DNA of 64,000 nt from JAPYTK01 sp964401935 (GTDB lineage: Bacteria > Myxococcota_A > Polyangia > Polyangiales > Polyangiaceae), in the NCBI GenBank assembly GCA_964401935.1, contig CAYOAL010000032.1, forward strand, positions 12,077-76,076. The letters are read 5' to 3'. A model generated the notes under the pieces. The model made no database searches and had not been told where the DNA came from. It saw only the letters and a list, made by a program, of their open reading frames with translations. The translations under genes were made by a program, and so were the position numbers. Below are positions 44,988 through 54,038 of this stretch, in pieces; the first letter of the stretch is position 1, and every line of letters begins with the position of its first letter.

Positions 44988-46544
44988 TCAGTTGCCGCGC
45001 GTCGGTGCGCCGTTCTGGCAGGTGTAGCCTCCGGGCATGCGCGTCGTCTCGCTGCACTTCGCGGTCTCCAGGCCCTTCATCCATGCTCCGACGGTGCCGG
45101 TGAGATCGGCTCCCGACAGATCGGCGCCGGACACGTCGACGTTCTCCATGGAGGCGTTGGTGAACTTGGTGCCCACGCAGTGGGCCCCGGCGAGCGTGGA
45201 GCCGTCGAGGGCTGCGCCGCTGAGGTCCATGCCGGTGAGATCGCCGCCGCTCAGATCGAGCTTGCGCAGCTCCTCTTTCTCTCCCTGTGCGAGCAGCTCT
45301 TTCATGGCGCGCACGCGCTCGGCGACGTCGCCCGACTTGAGGCCTGCGGTGCGGCCCTCGCGGATGAGCTCGAGCGGCGCGGTGAAGACGAGCACCGCCG
45401 CCACCGCGGCCACCACGAACACCCGCGACAAGAGCTTGTTGGGGCCGAACCCGGGGGTGGCGAAGCCGATGGGGACCGCCGCGGCCCAGAGCACCACCTC
45501 GAGGGAGAAGGCTTCGAGCCCGGTGAGCTGCACCACGAGCATCGGTCCGCCGAGCATCAGCGCCCCCAAGAGGCCGAGGCCGATGGCCATGCCGACGCTC
45601 CAGAACCGTTGCTCGTGGGGGTCGGTCTTCAGCTCGATGGTGATGGCGGGGCGTTGCCGCTTCTTCGGGGGTGGCACCGAGCGGAGGCGCTCGTTGTCCA
45701 CCATGCTCGTCTCTTCCTTGCCGTCGATGTCGGGGTGAGCCAAGCCGACCGGCACGTGGCGATCGATGCGGTCGAGCTCCTCGACGAGCTCACGCGCGTG
45801 CGCGTAGCGCTGCGCCGCGTCGCTGGTGGTGCATTTTCGGACGATGCGGGCGAACGCGTTGGGGTGGTCCTTCAGGAGCGTGTCGAGGCGCGGGAGGCGC
45901 TCGTCCTTCTCGTCCGGCTCCACGCCCATGAGGGCGAAGTGGAAGATGCGCCCGAGCGCGTAGGTGTCGGCGCGGGTGTCGGCCGTCGCGCCGTGCCGCA
46001 CCTCCGGGGGAGCGTAGACGCGATGGAGCCACACCATCCCCGGATCGGTGCGGCAGAGGTTGGCGATGTCGAGGGTGCGAGGGTTGGCCACGACCGGCTC
46101 GAGGCTCCCGTCGAGCAGCACGTTCTCGGGACGCAACCAGCCGTGGACCATCCCCCGATCGTGGAGGGCGGCCACAATCTCGCAGAGGCGCCGAAACAGG
46201 GCCACGGTGCGCTTTCGATCCCAGCTGAGGAGGGGGATGTCGGCGAGCGTTCCCGACGCCTCGAGGTCGCCCACGTAGGCGCCGGCGATGGGATCGATGG
46301 CCGCGACGGGCACGACCCCCTCGGCCTCGAGCCCGGTGAGCTCGCCGGCGGCGGTGAGGAACTGATCGCGCACCGCGAGATCGAGCGAGCCGTCGACGGC
46401 GAAGGCGACCCCTTTGGAGCCGTCTTCGCGGACGCCCGCGTAGACGTGGATCCCGCCGCCGGCGCCGAGCTTCTCGGTCAGCTCGACATCGGCCACCTGC
46501 TCCCCTATCTCAAGGGGCTCCCGCTCTGTACCTGGACCTGCCAT
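44988..46544 (-). CDS. Pseudokinase with membrane segments and pentapeptide repeats
   Basis: The 518-residue protein from ATG 46544 (GTG 46571 in frame) has a Hanks-kinase-shaped N-terminal domain, but the catalytic loop reads H134-G-W-L-R-P-E-N141 where HRDLKPxN is expected, and the DFG position reads NPRT (154-157). The catalytic and metal aspartates are therefore missing. The activation segment motif YAPPE is kept. After a linker come about four hydrophobic segments (about 320-420), then pentapeptide repeats (A/L-D-L-S-G type, about 445-495), which form a quadrilateral beta-helix. Inference: a membrane-bound scaffold or allosteric partner, perhaps of the kinase-like protein encoded next. 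Confidence 0.85.
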   Translation of the reverse strand: MAGPGTEREPLEIGEQVADVELTEKLGAGGGIHVYAGVREDGSKGVAFAVDGSLDLAVRDQFLTAAGELTGLEAEGVVPVAAIDPIAGAYVGDLEASGTLADIPLLSWDRKRTVALFRRLCEIVAALHDRGMVHGWLRPENVLLDGSLEPVVANPRTLDIANLCRTDPGMVWLHRVYAPPEVRHGATADTRADTYALGRIFHFALMGVEPDEKDERLPRLDTLLKDHPNAFARIVRKCTTSDAAQRYAHARELVEELDRIDRHVPVGLAHPDIDGKEETSMVDNERLRSVPPPKKRQRPAITIELKTDPHEQRFWSVGMAIGLGLLGALMLGGPMLVVQLTGLEAFSLEVVLWAAAVPIGFATPGFGPNKLLSRVFVVAAVAAVLVFTAPLELIREGRTAGLKSGDVAERVRAMKELLAQGEKEELRKLDLSGGDLTGMDLSGAALDGSTLAGAHCVGTKFTNASMENVDVSGADLSGADLTGTVGAWMKGLETAKCSETTRMPGGYTCQNGAPTRGN

Positions 46545-46657
46545 GGGCTCGATGGAGGGCGAGGACGCCACTCAACCAACGTACGCTTTTAACAGAGCTG
46601 GGCTCGCGTGCCGAGCAATCCGAAGCAGCAATGAACGTGGGTCCATGTAGGTCGCCG

Positions 46658-47014
46658 ATGCGAAACGAGGTCGGGCCCGGCGCCGTGGGGCGTCGACGTC
46701 GTGCGCGCGGCTCGTGGCTCTCGCCGGCGGTGGCGCTCGCCGCCGCGATGGTCCTTTTGTCCCTTGGCTCGGCGAGTGGCTGCGACGACGTGAGCACCGA
46801 GAGACCCGTCGAGTGCGGGGTGCTCTGCGAGCGCTACGAGGAGTGTGTGGAGCCCATCGACGTGAGCGCTTGCGTGGTGACGTGCGAGCAGCGCGCCTCG
46901 GTGAGTCGCCTGTATGGTTTGGCGGCGGTGGTCTGCCAGGACTGCGTCGCGGGGCGGAGCTGTGACGAGGCAGCGGCGTGTTGGGACACGTGCCCGGTGC
47001 GACGCGCCGACTGA
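46658..47014 (+). CDS. Small Cys-rich lipoprotein
   Basis: About 118 residues from ATG 46658 (ATG 46631 in frame). A long Arg-rich n-region, a hydrophobic core and SASGC form a lipoprotein signal. The mature part has ten cysteines in about 75 residues (CGVLCERYEEC, CVVTCEQ, CQDCVAGRSC, CWDTC). Spacing resembles the middle of the lipoprotein at 11326-11904. Function unknown. Only 50 bases separate it from the downstream peptidase gene. Confidence 0.75.
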   Translation: MRNEVGPGAVGRRRRARGSWLSPAVALAAAMVLLSLGSASGCDDVSTERPVECGVLCERYEECVEPIDVSACVVTCEQRASVSRLYGLAAVVCQDCVAGRSCDEAAACWDTCPVRRAD

Positions 47015-47064
47015 CGCTCACGTTGGGGTTTGGTTTCGAGGCGCTGTGCGATAGGGTCCGCGCC

Positions 47065-49182
47065 GTGCGAAAGACCAGCCTCGTGATGTGCCTCTCGTTG
47101 TTGTCGAGCGTGGCCTGTGGGCCCGAGCCGGGGACCACCGCCCCGCCCGCTCCGACCATGGTGGTGCCCGCGCCGACCCCCCCGGCGCCCGTCGCCTCGA
47201 GCGACGACGGCTTCAAAGTGCTCGCGGAGACGGTCGCCGACTACCAGATCCTCCGCTACCGGGTCCCCGGCTTCGACAAACTCACGCTGAAGGAGAAGCT
47301 CCTCGCGTACCACCTCGCCGAGGCCGCCCTCGCCGGACGCGACATCATCTTCGACCAGAAGCACCGTCACAACCTGGCGGTGCGCAAGACGCTCGAGGCG
47401 GTGCTCGAGGGCTACGCCGACAAGAGCGATCCCGACTACGTGAGCCTCGCCACCTATGCCAAGCGCTTCTTCATCGCCCGAGGCATTCACCACGATTACT
47501 CGAGCCAGAAGATGAAGCCCGACGTGTCCAAGGAGGGGCTCTCCAAGCTGGTGCTCGCGGTGGACGCGGCCACCTTGCCCCTCGACGCGGCGGAGGGGAG
47601 CGGTCGCCGCACCCCGGCCGAGCTCGTGGCCTGGCTCACCCCCCTGCTCTACGACCCCGCCGTCGATCCCATCAACGTGAATCGGCAGAAGGACGTGGAC
47701 GTGATCAAGTCGTCTTCCAACAACTTCTACGAGGGCGTCACCCAGAAGGAGGTGGAGGCGTTCTACAAGAAGAAGACCGATCCCAAGGACGAGCGGCCGG
47801 TGAGCTTCGGTCTCAACTCCAAGCTGGTCAAAGAGCGCGGCAAGCTGGTCGAGAAGACGTGGAAGGTGGGGGGCATGTATGGCCCCGCCATCGAGAAGAT
47901 CGTGGCGAGCCTGAAGGAGGCGGCCGCGCTGGCGGAGAACGACGCGCAGCGCCTCGCCCTCGAGAAGCTCGTCGCTTTCTACGAGTCTGGCGATCTCGCG
48001 CTGTTCGACGCGTACAACATCGCCTGGGTGAAGGACACCAACAGCAAGCTCGACACCATCAACGGCTTCATCGAGACCTACGGAGACGCGCTCGGGTACC
48101 GCGCTACCTACGAGGCGGTGGTGCAGATGCGCGACGAAGACCGCACCAAGCGCATCGCCACCATCGGTGGTGCCGCGCAGTGGTTCGAAGACAACTCGCC
48201 GATCCTCGCCGCACACAAGAAGGCGAACGTGGTCGGGATCTCGGCCAAGGTGATCACCGTGGTGATGGAGGCGGGAGACGCCGCCCCCACCACCCCCATC
48301 GGGATCAACCTCCCCAACGCCAACTGGATTCGCCAGGAGCACGGCTCCAAATCGGTGTTCCTCGGGAATATCGTCGACGCATACCAAGAGACGCTGAAAG
48401 ACAGCGGCATCCTCGAGGAGTTCAGCGCCTCCAAAGAAGAGGTCGCGCGGGCCAAGCAGTACGGCACCCTCGCCTATGCCCTCAAGGTGGACATGCACGA
48501 GGTGATCGGTCACGCCTCGGGGCAGCTCGAGAAGGGCGTAGCAACCCCGCAGGAGACGCTCAAGAACTACGCGGCGGCCCTCGAGGAGGCGCGCGCCGAC
48601 CTGGTCGCGCTCTACTTCGTGATGGATCCCAAGCTCATCGAGCTGGGGGTGATGGAGTCGCTCGAGGTGGGTAAGGCGGCCTACGACGGCTACATCCAGA
48701 ACGGGCTGCTCGTGCAGCTCGCGCGTATCGAGCCGGGACAGGAGATCGCACAGTCGCACATGCGCAATCGCCAGCTCGTGTCGGCCTGGGCGTTCGAGAA
48801 GGGCAAGGCCGACAACGTCATCGAGCGGATCGAGAAGAACGGTGATGTGTACTTCGTGATCCGCGACTACGCGAAGCTCCGGACGCTGTGGGGAGAGCTC
48901 CTCCGGGAGATCCAGCGCATCAAGAGCCAGGGGGACTTCGAGGCGGGCAAGAACCTCATCGAGACCTATGGGGTGAAGGTGGATCGCGCGATCCACGACA
49001 ACGTGCTCGCTCGCTACGGCAAGCTGAGCGCCAAGCCATTCTCCGCCTTCATCCAGCCTCGCCTGGTCCCCGTCGAGAAGGACGGCGCCATCGTGGATGT
49101 GCGCGTGGAGTACCCCGACGACTTCCTCGGTCAACAGCTCGACTACGGCAAGCAGTACGCGTTCCTGCCCACGAAGAACTGA
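47065..49182 (+). CDS. Peptidase family M49 (dipeptidyl peptidase III-like) lipoprotein
   Basis: From GTG 47065, 705 residues with a signal ending in LLSSVAC, a lipobox, then a Pro-rich spacer. The zinc motif HEVIGH (H478-H483) and the second motif EEARAD (E507-D512) match the HExxGH/EExR(A)D pattern of DPP III. The typical length is about 700 residues. DPP III releases dipeptides from oligopeptides. Membrane anchoring suggests it acts in the envelope or on surface peptides. It may be co-transcribed with the small lipoprotein gene just upstream. Confidence 0.92.
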   Translation: MRKTSLVMCLSLLSSVACGPEPGTTAPPAPTMVVPAPTPPAPVASSDDGFKVLAETVADYQILRYRVPGFDKLTLKEKLLAYHLAEAALAGRDIIFDQKHRHNLAVRKTLEAVLEGYADKSDPDYVSLATYAKRFFIARGIHHDYSSQKMKPDVSKEGLSKLVLAVDAATLPLDAAEGSGRRTPAELVAWLTPLLYDPAVDPINVNRQKDVDVIKSSSNNFYEGVTQKEVEAFYKKKTDPKDERPVSFGLNSKLVKERGKLVEKTWKVGGMYGPAIEKIVASLKEAAALAENDAQRLALEKLVAFYESGDLALFDAYNIAWVKDTNSKLDTINGFIETYGDALGYRATYEAVVQMRDEDRTKRIATIGGAAQWFEDNSPILAAHKKANVVGISAKVITVVMEAGDAAPTTPIGINLPNANWIRQEHGSKSVFLGNIVDAYQETLKDSGILEEFSASKEEVARAKQYGTLAYALKVDMHEVIGHASGQLEKGVATPQETLKNYAAALEEARADLVALYFVMDPKLIELGVMESLEVGKAAYDGYIQNGLLVQLARIEPGQEIAQSHMRNRQLVSAWAFEKGKADNVIERIEKNGDVYFVIRDYAKLRTLWGELLREIQRIKSQGDFEAGKNLIETYGVKVDRAIHDNVLARYGKLSAKPFSAFIQPRLVPVEKDGAIVDVRVEYPDDFLGQQLDYGKQYAFLPTKN

Positions 49183-49213
49183 ACAGCGCGACGCGCTCGA
49201 CGAAAGGTGCGGC

Positions 49214-50824
49214 TCAGGGGCCGACTTTGACGATGAAGCCGTCGTCGTCGAGCGCGGTGTGGGTCGTGGTGCCGAACGTGATGTCGCCCGCGAAGTAGCC
49301 CACCACGAACAGGTTGCGCGAGGTGGGTTGTACGGCGACGCCGAGCGCGACGTCGTCGCTCGCGTCGCCGTAGCTCGTGACGAACCGGAGGCTCCCTTCG
49401 GCGTCGAGCTTGGCCACGAAGGCGTCGGTGCCGCCCGCGTGGGCCACGGCTCCGAGCGCGAGCTCGCCGGTGTTCACGCCCACGAGCGCAATCTCCGTGA
49501 GAGCGTCGACGGTGACGTCCTCGACGCGCTGGGTGGCCGCGCCGCCGAAGGCCAGCGCCCAGCGGGTCGTCGCGAGATCGGGGCCGTAGCGCGCGACGAA
49601 GGCGTCGACGTCGGTGGCGGTGCGGAGCAACCCGTCGCCGAGCTCGACGTCGCCGCCGAAGCTACCGGCAGCGATGAGGTCGCCGTCGAGCAGCGCGAGC
49701 GCCTGGATGGAGACGAGGGCGGTGCCCGGGAGGAGCCGATGACTCGTGACCGCGCCGCTCGCGTCGTAGGCCACGACGACGCCGTCGTTGGGACCGGAGG
49801 CCGTCACCTCCTCGACCCCGAGGCTCACCGTCCCTGCGAGCTTGCCTGCCACGTAGGTGACGCCGCCCGAGGTCGCGACGGCGTGGGGGGTCATGGTGGC
49901 GTCGTGATGGGTGGCCCAAGCCACGCCGCCGGTTGAGCCGAGCGAGAGCACGAGCCAGTCGGCCACGGCGCCGCCGGCGATGATGGTCCCGCCCAGATCG
50001 AGGTCGCCCACCACCGTGCCCACCACCTGCACGTGCCCGTCCTCGGCGACCGCGACGTCGGAGAGCGTCACGGGGCCGGTGCTCGTCAAGGCCTGGAGCC
50101 AGACGACCTCCCCCGTGTCGCTCAGCTTCAGCACGAACGCGCTCGTTCGATCGACGGGACCGGGCAGCACGTGCATACCCACCCGCACCTCGGTCACGAA
50201 AGTGCCGACGACGTAGGCGTTGTCGGACCCGTCGAGCGCGATCGCCAGCGGGCGCTGGTCGTCGAGGCCGCCGATCCGCACGAGCCACGAGAGGTTGCCC
50301 AGTGGATCCATCGAGGCCACGAAGCCGTCGTCGGTGGTGTCGCCGGGGAGGAGGGTGCCGCCGACGCGCAGCGCCCCTTGATAGCGGCCGGTGGCCACGA
50401 TCTGCGCGTCGTCGCTGGCGACGTCGACCACCCGCTGCACGGTGACGCCGGGGCTGTTGTCGGAGAAGGTCCGACTCCAGATCGGCTCACCGCAGTAGAG
50501 GTTGTTGCAGTCTTCGTCGGTGCTGGTGGTGCAGTCGTCGAGGGTGGGGACCACCTGCCCCACGCACGGACCGAATCCGCTGCCGTCCTCGAGGCACGTC
50601 TTGGTGCCGGCGCGGCAGGCGCCCACGTTCTCGGTCGCCTCGGGGCCCTCGTAACAGGCCATCACCTCGTTGGCGAGGCACGCCGTGTTGGGAGCCCCGG
50701 CGTCACCGCCCATGCCTCGGCCCCCGCCCGTGTCGGCCACCGTGAAGTCGTCCACGCCGAAGATCGCGTTGCACGCGGCAACGCCGGCGAAGAGGCACAC
50801 GGCGAGGGCGAGGTCACGAGACAC
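49214..50824 (-). CDS. Propeller-like repeat lipoprotein, paralogue 1
   Basis: The 536-residue protein starts at GTG 50824 with a signal ending in FAGVAAC (lipobox). A short Gly-rich linker and a Cys-rich segment (about 45-115; six or more cysteines) precede repeated beta-propeller or SBBP-type blades, e.g. TGRYQGALRVGGTLLPG and VGVNTGELALGAVAHAGG, each ending in FVAK/VARL-type strands. Similar proteins are common in myxobacteria with unknown roles. Paralogous to the gene at 54039-55673, which has the same layout. Confidence 0.88.
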   Translation of the reverse strand: MSRDLALAVCLFAGVAACNAIFGVDDFTVADTGGGRGMGGDAGAPNTACLANEVMACYEGPEATENVGACRAGTKTCLEDGSGFGPCVGQVVPTLDDCTTSTDEDCNNLYCGEPIWSRTFSDNSPGVTVQRVVDVASDDAQIVATGRYQGALRVGGTLLPGDTTDDGFVASMDPLGNLSWLVRIGGLDDQRPLAIALDGSDNAYVVGTFVTEVRVGMHVLPGPVDRTSAFVLKLSDTGEVVWLQALTSTGPVTLSDVAVAEDGHVQVVGTVVGDLDLGGTIIAGGAVADWLVLSLGSTGGVAWATHHDATMTPHAVATSGGVTYVAGKLAGTVSLGVEEVTASGPNDGVVVAYDASGAVTSHRLLPGTALVSIQALALLDGDLIAAGSFGGDVELGDGLLRTATDVDAFVARYGPDLATTRWALAFGGAATQRVEDVTVDALTEIALVGVNTGELALGAVAHAGGTDAFVAKLDAEGSLRFVTSYGDASDDVALGVAVQPTSRNLFVVGYFAGDITFGTTTHTALDDDGFIVKVGP

Positions 50825-50857
50825 CAGCGACAGGCTACCACCACCGTGGAAACCAGG

Positions 50858-51280
50858 TCAGCGCCGGTAACGCGATTTTGCCCAGTGCACGAAGGGGCCG
50901 GCGGTGGGAAGCTCGCGCTTGAAGCGGGCGCGCCAGTCGCCGTCCTTGAGGCGCCGTTTGCCGCGCACCTGGTTCGGATGCATGAGGTAGGCGTGCGCTC
51001 GGCTGCCGTCTTCGAGCTCGATCTCGGCCCGATGGTAGAGGCGCGGATGGTCACGGTGTTCGTCGCACCTGGCCAGCGTGTCGTAGGAAACTTCGAACAG
51101 CTCTCCGAGCACCGAGCCGTCGCCCCCTGCGATCATGCCCGCGAGCGCGTTGAGCTCGACGAGGGTGTAGCCCTCCTTGGTGCGGATGGGACCCAGCGAC
51201 ACGGCCCCTTCGAGCAGCTGGTGATCGGCCTCCTCGGGCAACAGGGTGCCGTAGGCGAAGAGTCGAAAGGTGACCGCCAT
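50858..51280 (-). CDS. Gamma-glutamylcyclotransferase-like protein
   Basis: The 140-residue protein has the GGCT/AIG2-like YGTLLP at the N-terminus and a Glu-rich middle (GSVLGELFEVSYDTLARCDEHRDHP) in the right order. Known GGCT enzymes release 5-oxoproline from gamma-glutamyl peptides. Start ATG 51280 with AGGTG upstream. Sits between the propeller lipoprotein and the monooxygenase, divergent from the latter. Confidence 0.85.
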   Translation of the reverse strand: MAVTFRLFAYGTLLPEEADHQLLEGAVSLGPIRTKEGYTLVELNALAGMIAGGDGSVLGELFEVSYDTLARCDEHRDHPRLYHRAEIELEDGSRAHAYLMHPNQVRGKRRLKDGDWRARFKRELPTAGPFVHWAKSRYRR

Positions 51281-51337
51281 GCATCGACACCTGCCACAGC
51301 CATCGTCGGGCACCAAGGTGTGGACTAGGCTCTCGTC

Positions 51338-52789
51338 GTGGTGGACAAGCCAACGATCGCGATCATCGGCGCCGGGGCGGCAGGCCTGTGCATGGCGATG
51401 CAGCTTCGGCGCGCCGGCATCCACAGCTTCACGCTCTTCGAGAAGGCGGCGACGCTCGGAGGCACGTGGCGCGACAACGTGTACCCCGGCTGTGGCTGCG
51501 ACGTGCCCTCGCACCTGTATCGCTTCTCCTTCGAGCCCAACCCGAGCTGGACGCGGAAGTATGCCCTCCAGCACGAGATCATCGCCTACCTCGAGCACTG
51601 CGCGCGCCGCTACGCGCTCCTCGAGCGCACGCGGTTCGATACGGAGATCGCGGCGCTCAGGTACCGAGCCGAGCGCGCGACGTGGGAGCTCGAGACGACC
51701 ACCGGGGAGCGCTTCGAGGCCGACGTGGTGGTCACGGGGACCGGGCAGCTCTCGCGGCCCTCGGTGCCTGCCATCCCGGGGAGCGACACGTTCGAGGGCG
51801 CCGCCTTCCACTCGGCGCGGTGGCAGCGAGACGCACCCATCGACGACGCCAGGGTGGCGGTGATCGGCAACGCAGCGAGCGCGATCCAGCTCGTGCCCCC
51901 GGTGGCGCAGCGGGCCCGGTCGCTCCGCATCTTCCAGCGCTCGGCGAACTGGATCATGGGCAAACCCGACCGCGCTTACTCCGCGCTCGAGCGCAGGCTC
52001 TTCCGTCGGCTCCCGTGGCTGGCCACGCTCCATCGCCTCGAGCTCTACTGGCTCCTGGAGGCGCGGTTGTTCGGCTTTACGGATGGCAGCCTGGCGCAGC
52101 GGGTCGCCGAGCGCATCGCGCGGCGCGAGCTCGCCCGGGTGCGTGACCCGGAGCTGCGGCGAAAGCTCACTCCCGACTACCCGATCGGCTGCAAGCGCAT
52201 CCTCATCAGCAACGACTACTACGACGCCGTGCAGCGGCCCAACGTGGCCGTGGTCGATCGCGCCGTCGAGCGGATCACGCCGCGAGGTCTGGTCACCAGC
52301 GACGGCGCGCTCCACGAGGCAGACACCATCGTCTACGCGACGGGCTTCGAGTCGACGCGGTTCCTCGCCCCGATGCGGATCGAGGGACGGGAGGGGCGCT
52401 CGCTGAGCGACGCATGGGAGCACGGCGCGGAGGCGTACCTCGGCCTCACCGTGGCGGGCTTCCCCAATCTGTTTCTCTTGTACGGCCCGAACACCAACCT
52501 CGGCCACAGCTCGATCCTCTTCATGATCGAGTGTCAGACCCGGTACGTCCTCTCGTGTCTGAGGCTCCTCGCGCACCGTGGCGCACGCGCGCTCGAGGTG
52601 TCCGAGGGCGCGATGCGACGCTACAACGAGGAGCTCCAGGCGGAGCTGCGGCGCACCGTCTGGGGGGCCGGGTGCAACAACTGGTACCGCGACGCGTCGG
52701 GAAAGATCACCAACAACTGGGCGAGCTTCACCACCGCCTACTGGTGGCAGACGCGGCGCCCTGACGTGGCCGCCTACGTGTTTCGGTGA
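51338..52789 (+). CDS. Flavoprotein monooxygenase, Baeyer-Villiger type
   Basis: The 483-residue protein (GTG 51338) has FAD motif GAGAAGL, the Baeyer-Villiger fingerprint FEGAAFHSARW (FxGxxxHxxxW), a second Rossmann-like GNAASAIQ for NADPH in place of GxGxSG, and ATGF near the C-terminal third. It would insert oxygen into ketones or oxidise S/N. The substrate is unknown. It probably forms a unit with the diiron ferritin-like gene 72 bases downstream. Confidence 0.9.
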   Translation: MVDKPTIAIIGAGAAGLCMAMQLRRAGIHSFTLFEKAATLGGTWRDNVYPGCGCDVPSHLYRFSFEPNPSWTRKYALQHEIIAYLEHCARRYALLERTRFDTEIAALRYRAERATWELETTTGERFEADVVVTGTGQLSRPSVPAIPGSDTFEGAAFHSARWQRDAPIDDARVAVIGNAASAIQLVPPVAQRARSLRIFQRSANWIMGKPDRAYSALERRLFRRLPWLATLHRLELYWLLEARLFGFTDGSLAQRVAERIARRELARVRDPELRRKLTPDYPIGCKRILISNDYYDAVQRPNVAVVDRAVERITPRGLVTSDGALHEADTIVYATGFESTRFLAPMRIEGREGRSLSDAWEHGAEAYLGLTVAGFPNLFLLYGPNTNLGHSSILFMIECQTRYVLSCLRLLAHRGARALEVSEGAMRRYNEELQAELRRTVWGAGCNNWYRDASGKITNNWASFTTAYWWQTRRPDVAAYVFR

Positions 52790-52860
52790 GGGCCGCGCGG
52801 GGAATCGAACGCACGTCTTACGTGGACCAGAACGCGCCGAGAGCATGGTAGCGTCAGAGC

Positions 52861-53928
52861 ATGAGCACCCGGAAGTACGCCTTGCCTGTCGAGCAAACCC
52901 AGTGGGTCACGCCCATGGGGGGCAACATCGTCTTCAACTGGGAGTACGACGAAGGCCGCGACAAGCTCCTCAACCTCTACGAGAAGGGGAAGAACCTCCA
53001 GTGGAACGCGACCGATCGCATCGACTGGTCGCACGAGTTGAACCTCGACAACCCGCTCGGCGCGTCGGATCACACCCATCCGCTGTTCGGCACGCCGCTC
53101 TGGGACAAGCTCAGCGACGAGCGTCGCGCCGAGGTGCGCCTCCACGGCGTGGCGTGGCAGTTCTCTCAGTTTTTGCACGGAGAGCAGGGCGCGCTCATCT
53201 GCGCGGCGAAGATCGTGGAGACGGTGCCCGACCTCGACTCGAAGTTCTACGCGGCCACGCAGGTGATCGACGAGGCCCGCCACGTGGAGGTGTACTCGCG
53301 CTACCTCCACGAGAAGCTCGGCCTCGCCTATCCGATCAACGCCCACCTCAAGACGCTGCTCGATCAGGTGCTGCGCGACTCGCGGTGGGACTACACCTAC
53401 CTCGGGATGCAAATCCTGATCGAGGGCTTGGCCTTGGCCGCGTTTGGGCTGCTGCGCGACTTCGCGACCGATCCGCTCGGCACGGCGGTGAACGCCTACG
53501 TGATGCAGGACGAGGCGCGCCACGTCGCCTTCGGCCGGATCGCGCTCCGCGACTATTATCCACAGCTCACCGATCTGGAGCGGGCCGAGCGTGAGGAGTT
53601 CTGCGTGGAGGCCTGCTACCTGATGCGCGACCGGTTCCTCGCCGAGGAGGTGTGGCAGAACCTCGGCTTCGGCCCCGATGTGTTGAAGATGGTGGAGCAC
53701 TCCATGCCGATGCGGGAGTTCCGTCGGCTGTTGTTCTCCCGCATCGTGCCCGCGCTGAAGGACATCGGCCTGTGGGGCAACAAGATCCAGAAGGCGTTCG
53801 AGGACATGGGGGTGATCGTGTTCGCCGATCTCGATCTCGACATGTTGAGCGCCGCCGACGAGGCCAAGGCCGTCGAGGTGGACGAGGCGCGGATCGCGCG
53901 CGACGCGAGCCAGGCCGCAGGCGAGTGA
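52861..53928 (+). CDS. Diiron ferritin-like oxidoreductase
   Basis: The 355-residue, mostly helical protein contains two DEARH motifs (VIDEARHVEVYSRYL and QDEARHVAFGRIAL) plus upstream Glu residues (FLHGEQGAL; QILIEGLALAAF), giving the four-helix diiron site of ferritin-like, R2-like or AurF-like oxygenases. It probably oxidises a small organic substrate. Neighbouring Baeyer-Villiger monooxygenase suggests a shared oxidative pathway. A damaged copy of its two ends occurs at 55887-56025. A 16-bp tandem duplication of its stop region follows (CAGGCGAGTGACGTCG and CAGGCGCGTGACGTCG). Confidence 0.88.
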   Translation: MSTRKYALPVEQTQWVTPMGGNIVFNWEYDEGRDKLLNLYEKGKNLQWNATDRIDWSHELNLDNPLGASDHTHPLFGTPLWDKLSDERRAEVRLHGVAWQFSQFLHGEQGALICAAKIVETVPDLDSKFYAATQVIDEARHVEVYSRYLHEKLGLAYPINAHLKTLLDQVLRDSRWDYTYLGMQILIEGLALAAFGLLRDFATDPLGTAVNAYVMQDEARHVAFGRIALRDYYPQLTDLERAEREEFCVEACYLMRDRFLAEEVWQNLGFGPDVLKMVEHSMPMREFRRLLFSRIVPALKDIGLWGNKIQKAFEDMGVIVFADLDLDMLSAADEAKAVEVDEARIARDASQAAGE

Positions 53929-53961
53929 CGTCGCAGGCGCGTGACGTCGCCCGGTCGCCCA

Positions 53962-54037
53962 GGTGCGAGCGGCGTCGATGAGCTGCGCTGGCTCCTTCTT
54001 TCGTCCGAGGTCGCCCGCAAGGGCGGCGGCTCGCACC
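53962..54037. terminator. Inverted repeats between convergent genes
   Basis: A 9-bp perfect inverted repeat, GGTGCGAGC (53962-53970) and GCTCGCACC (54029-54037), encloses a small CGCCC-GCAA-GGGCG hairpin (54012-54025) with a GNRA loop. A T-rich TTCTTTC lies at 53996-54002. Likely bidirectional transcript end. Confidence 0.45.
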
Positions 54038-54038
54038 G

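Noticed and set aside
44988..46544. Active Hanks kinase
   Set aside because: The catalytic Asp and DFG Asp are replaced (HGWLRPEN, NPRT), so it is described as a pseudokinase.
52795..52850. tRNA-like T-arm text (TTCGATT on the reverse strand) upstream of the ferritin-like gene
   Set aside because: T-stem and acceptor arms do not pair and the D-arm is absent, so no cloverleaf forms. At most a decayed remnant.
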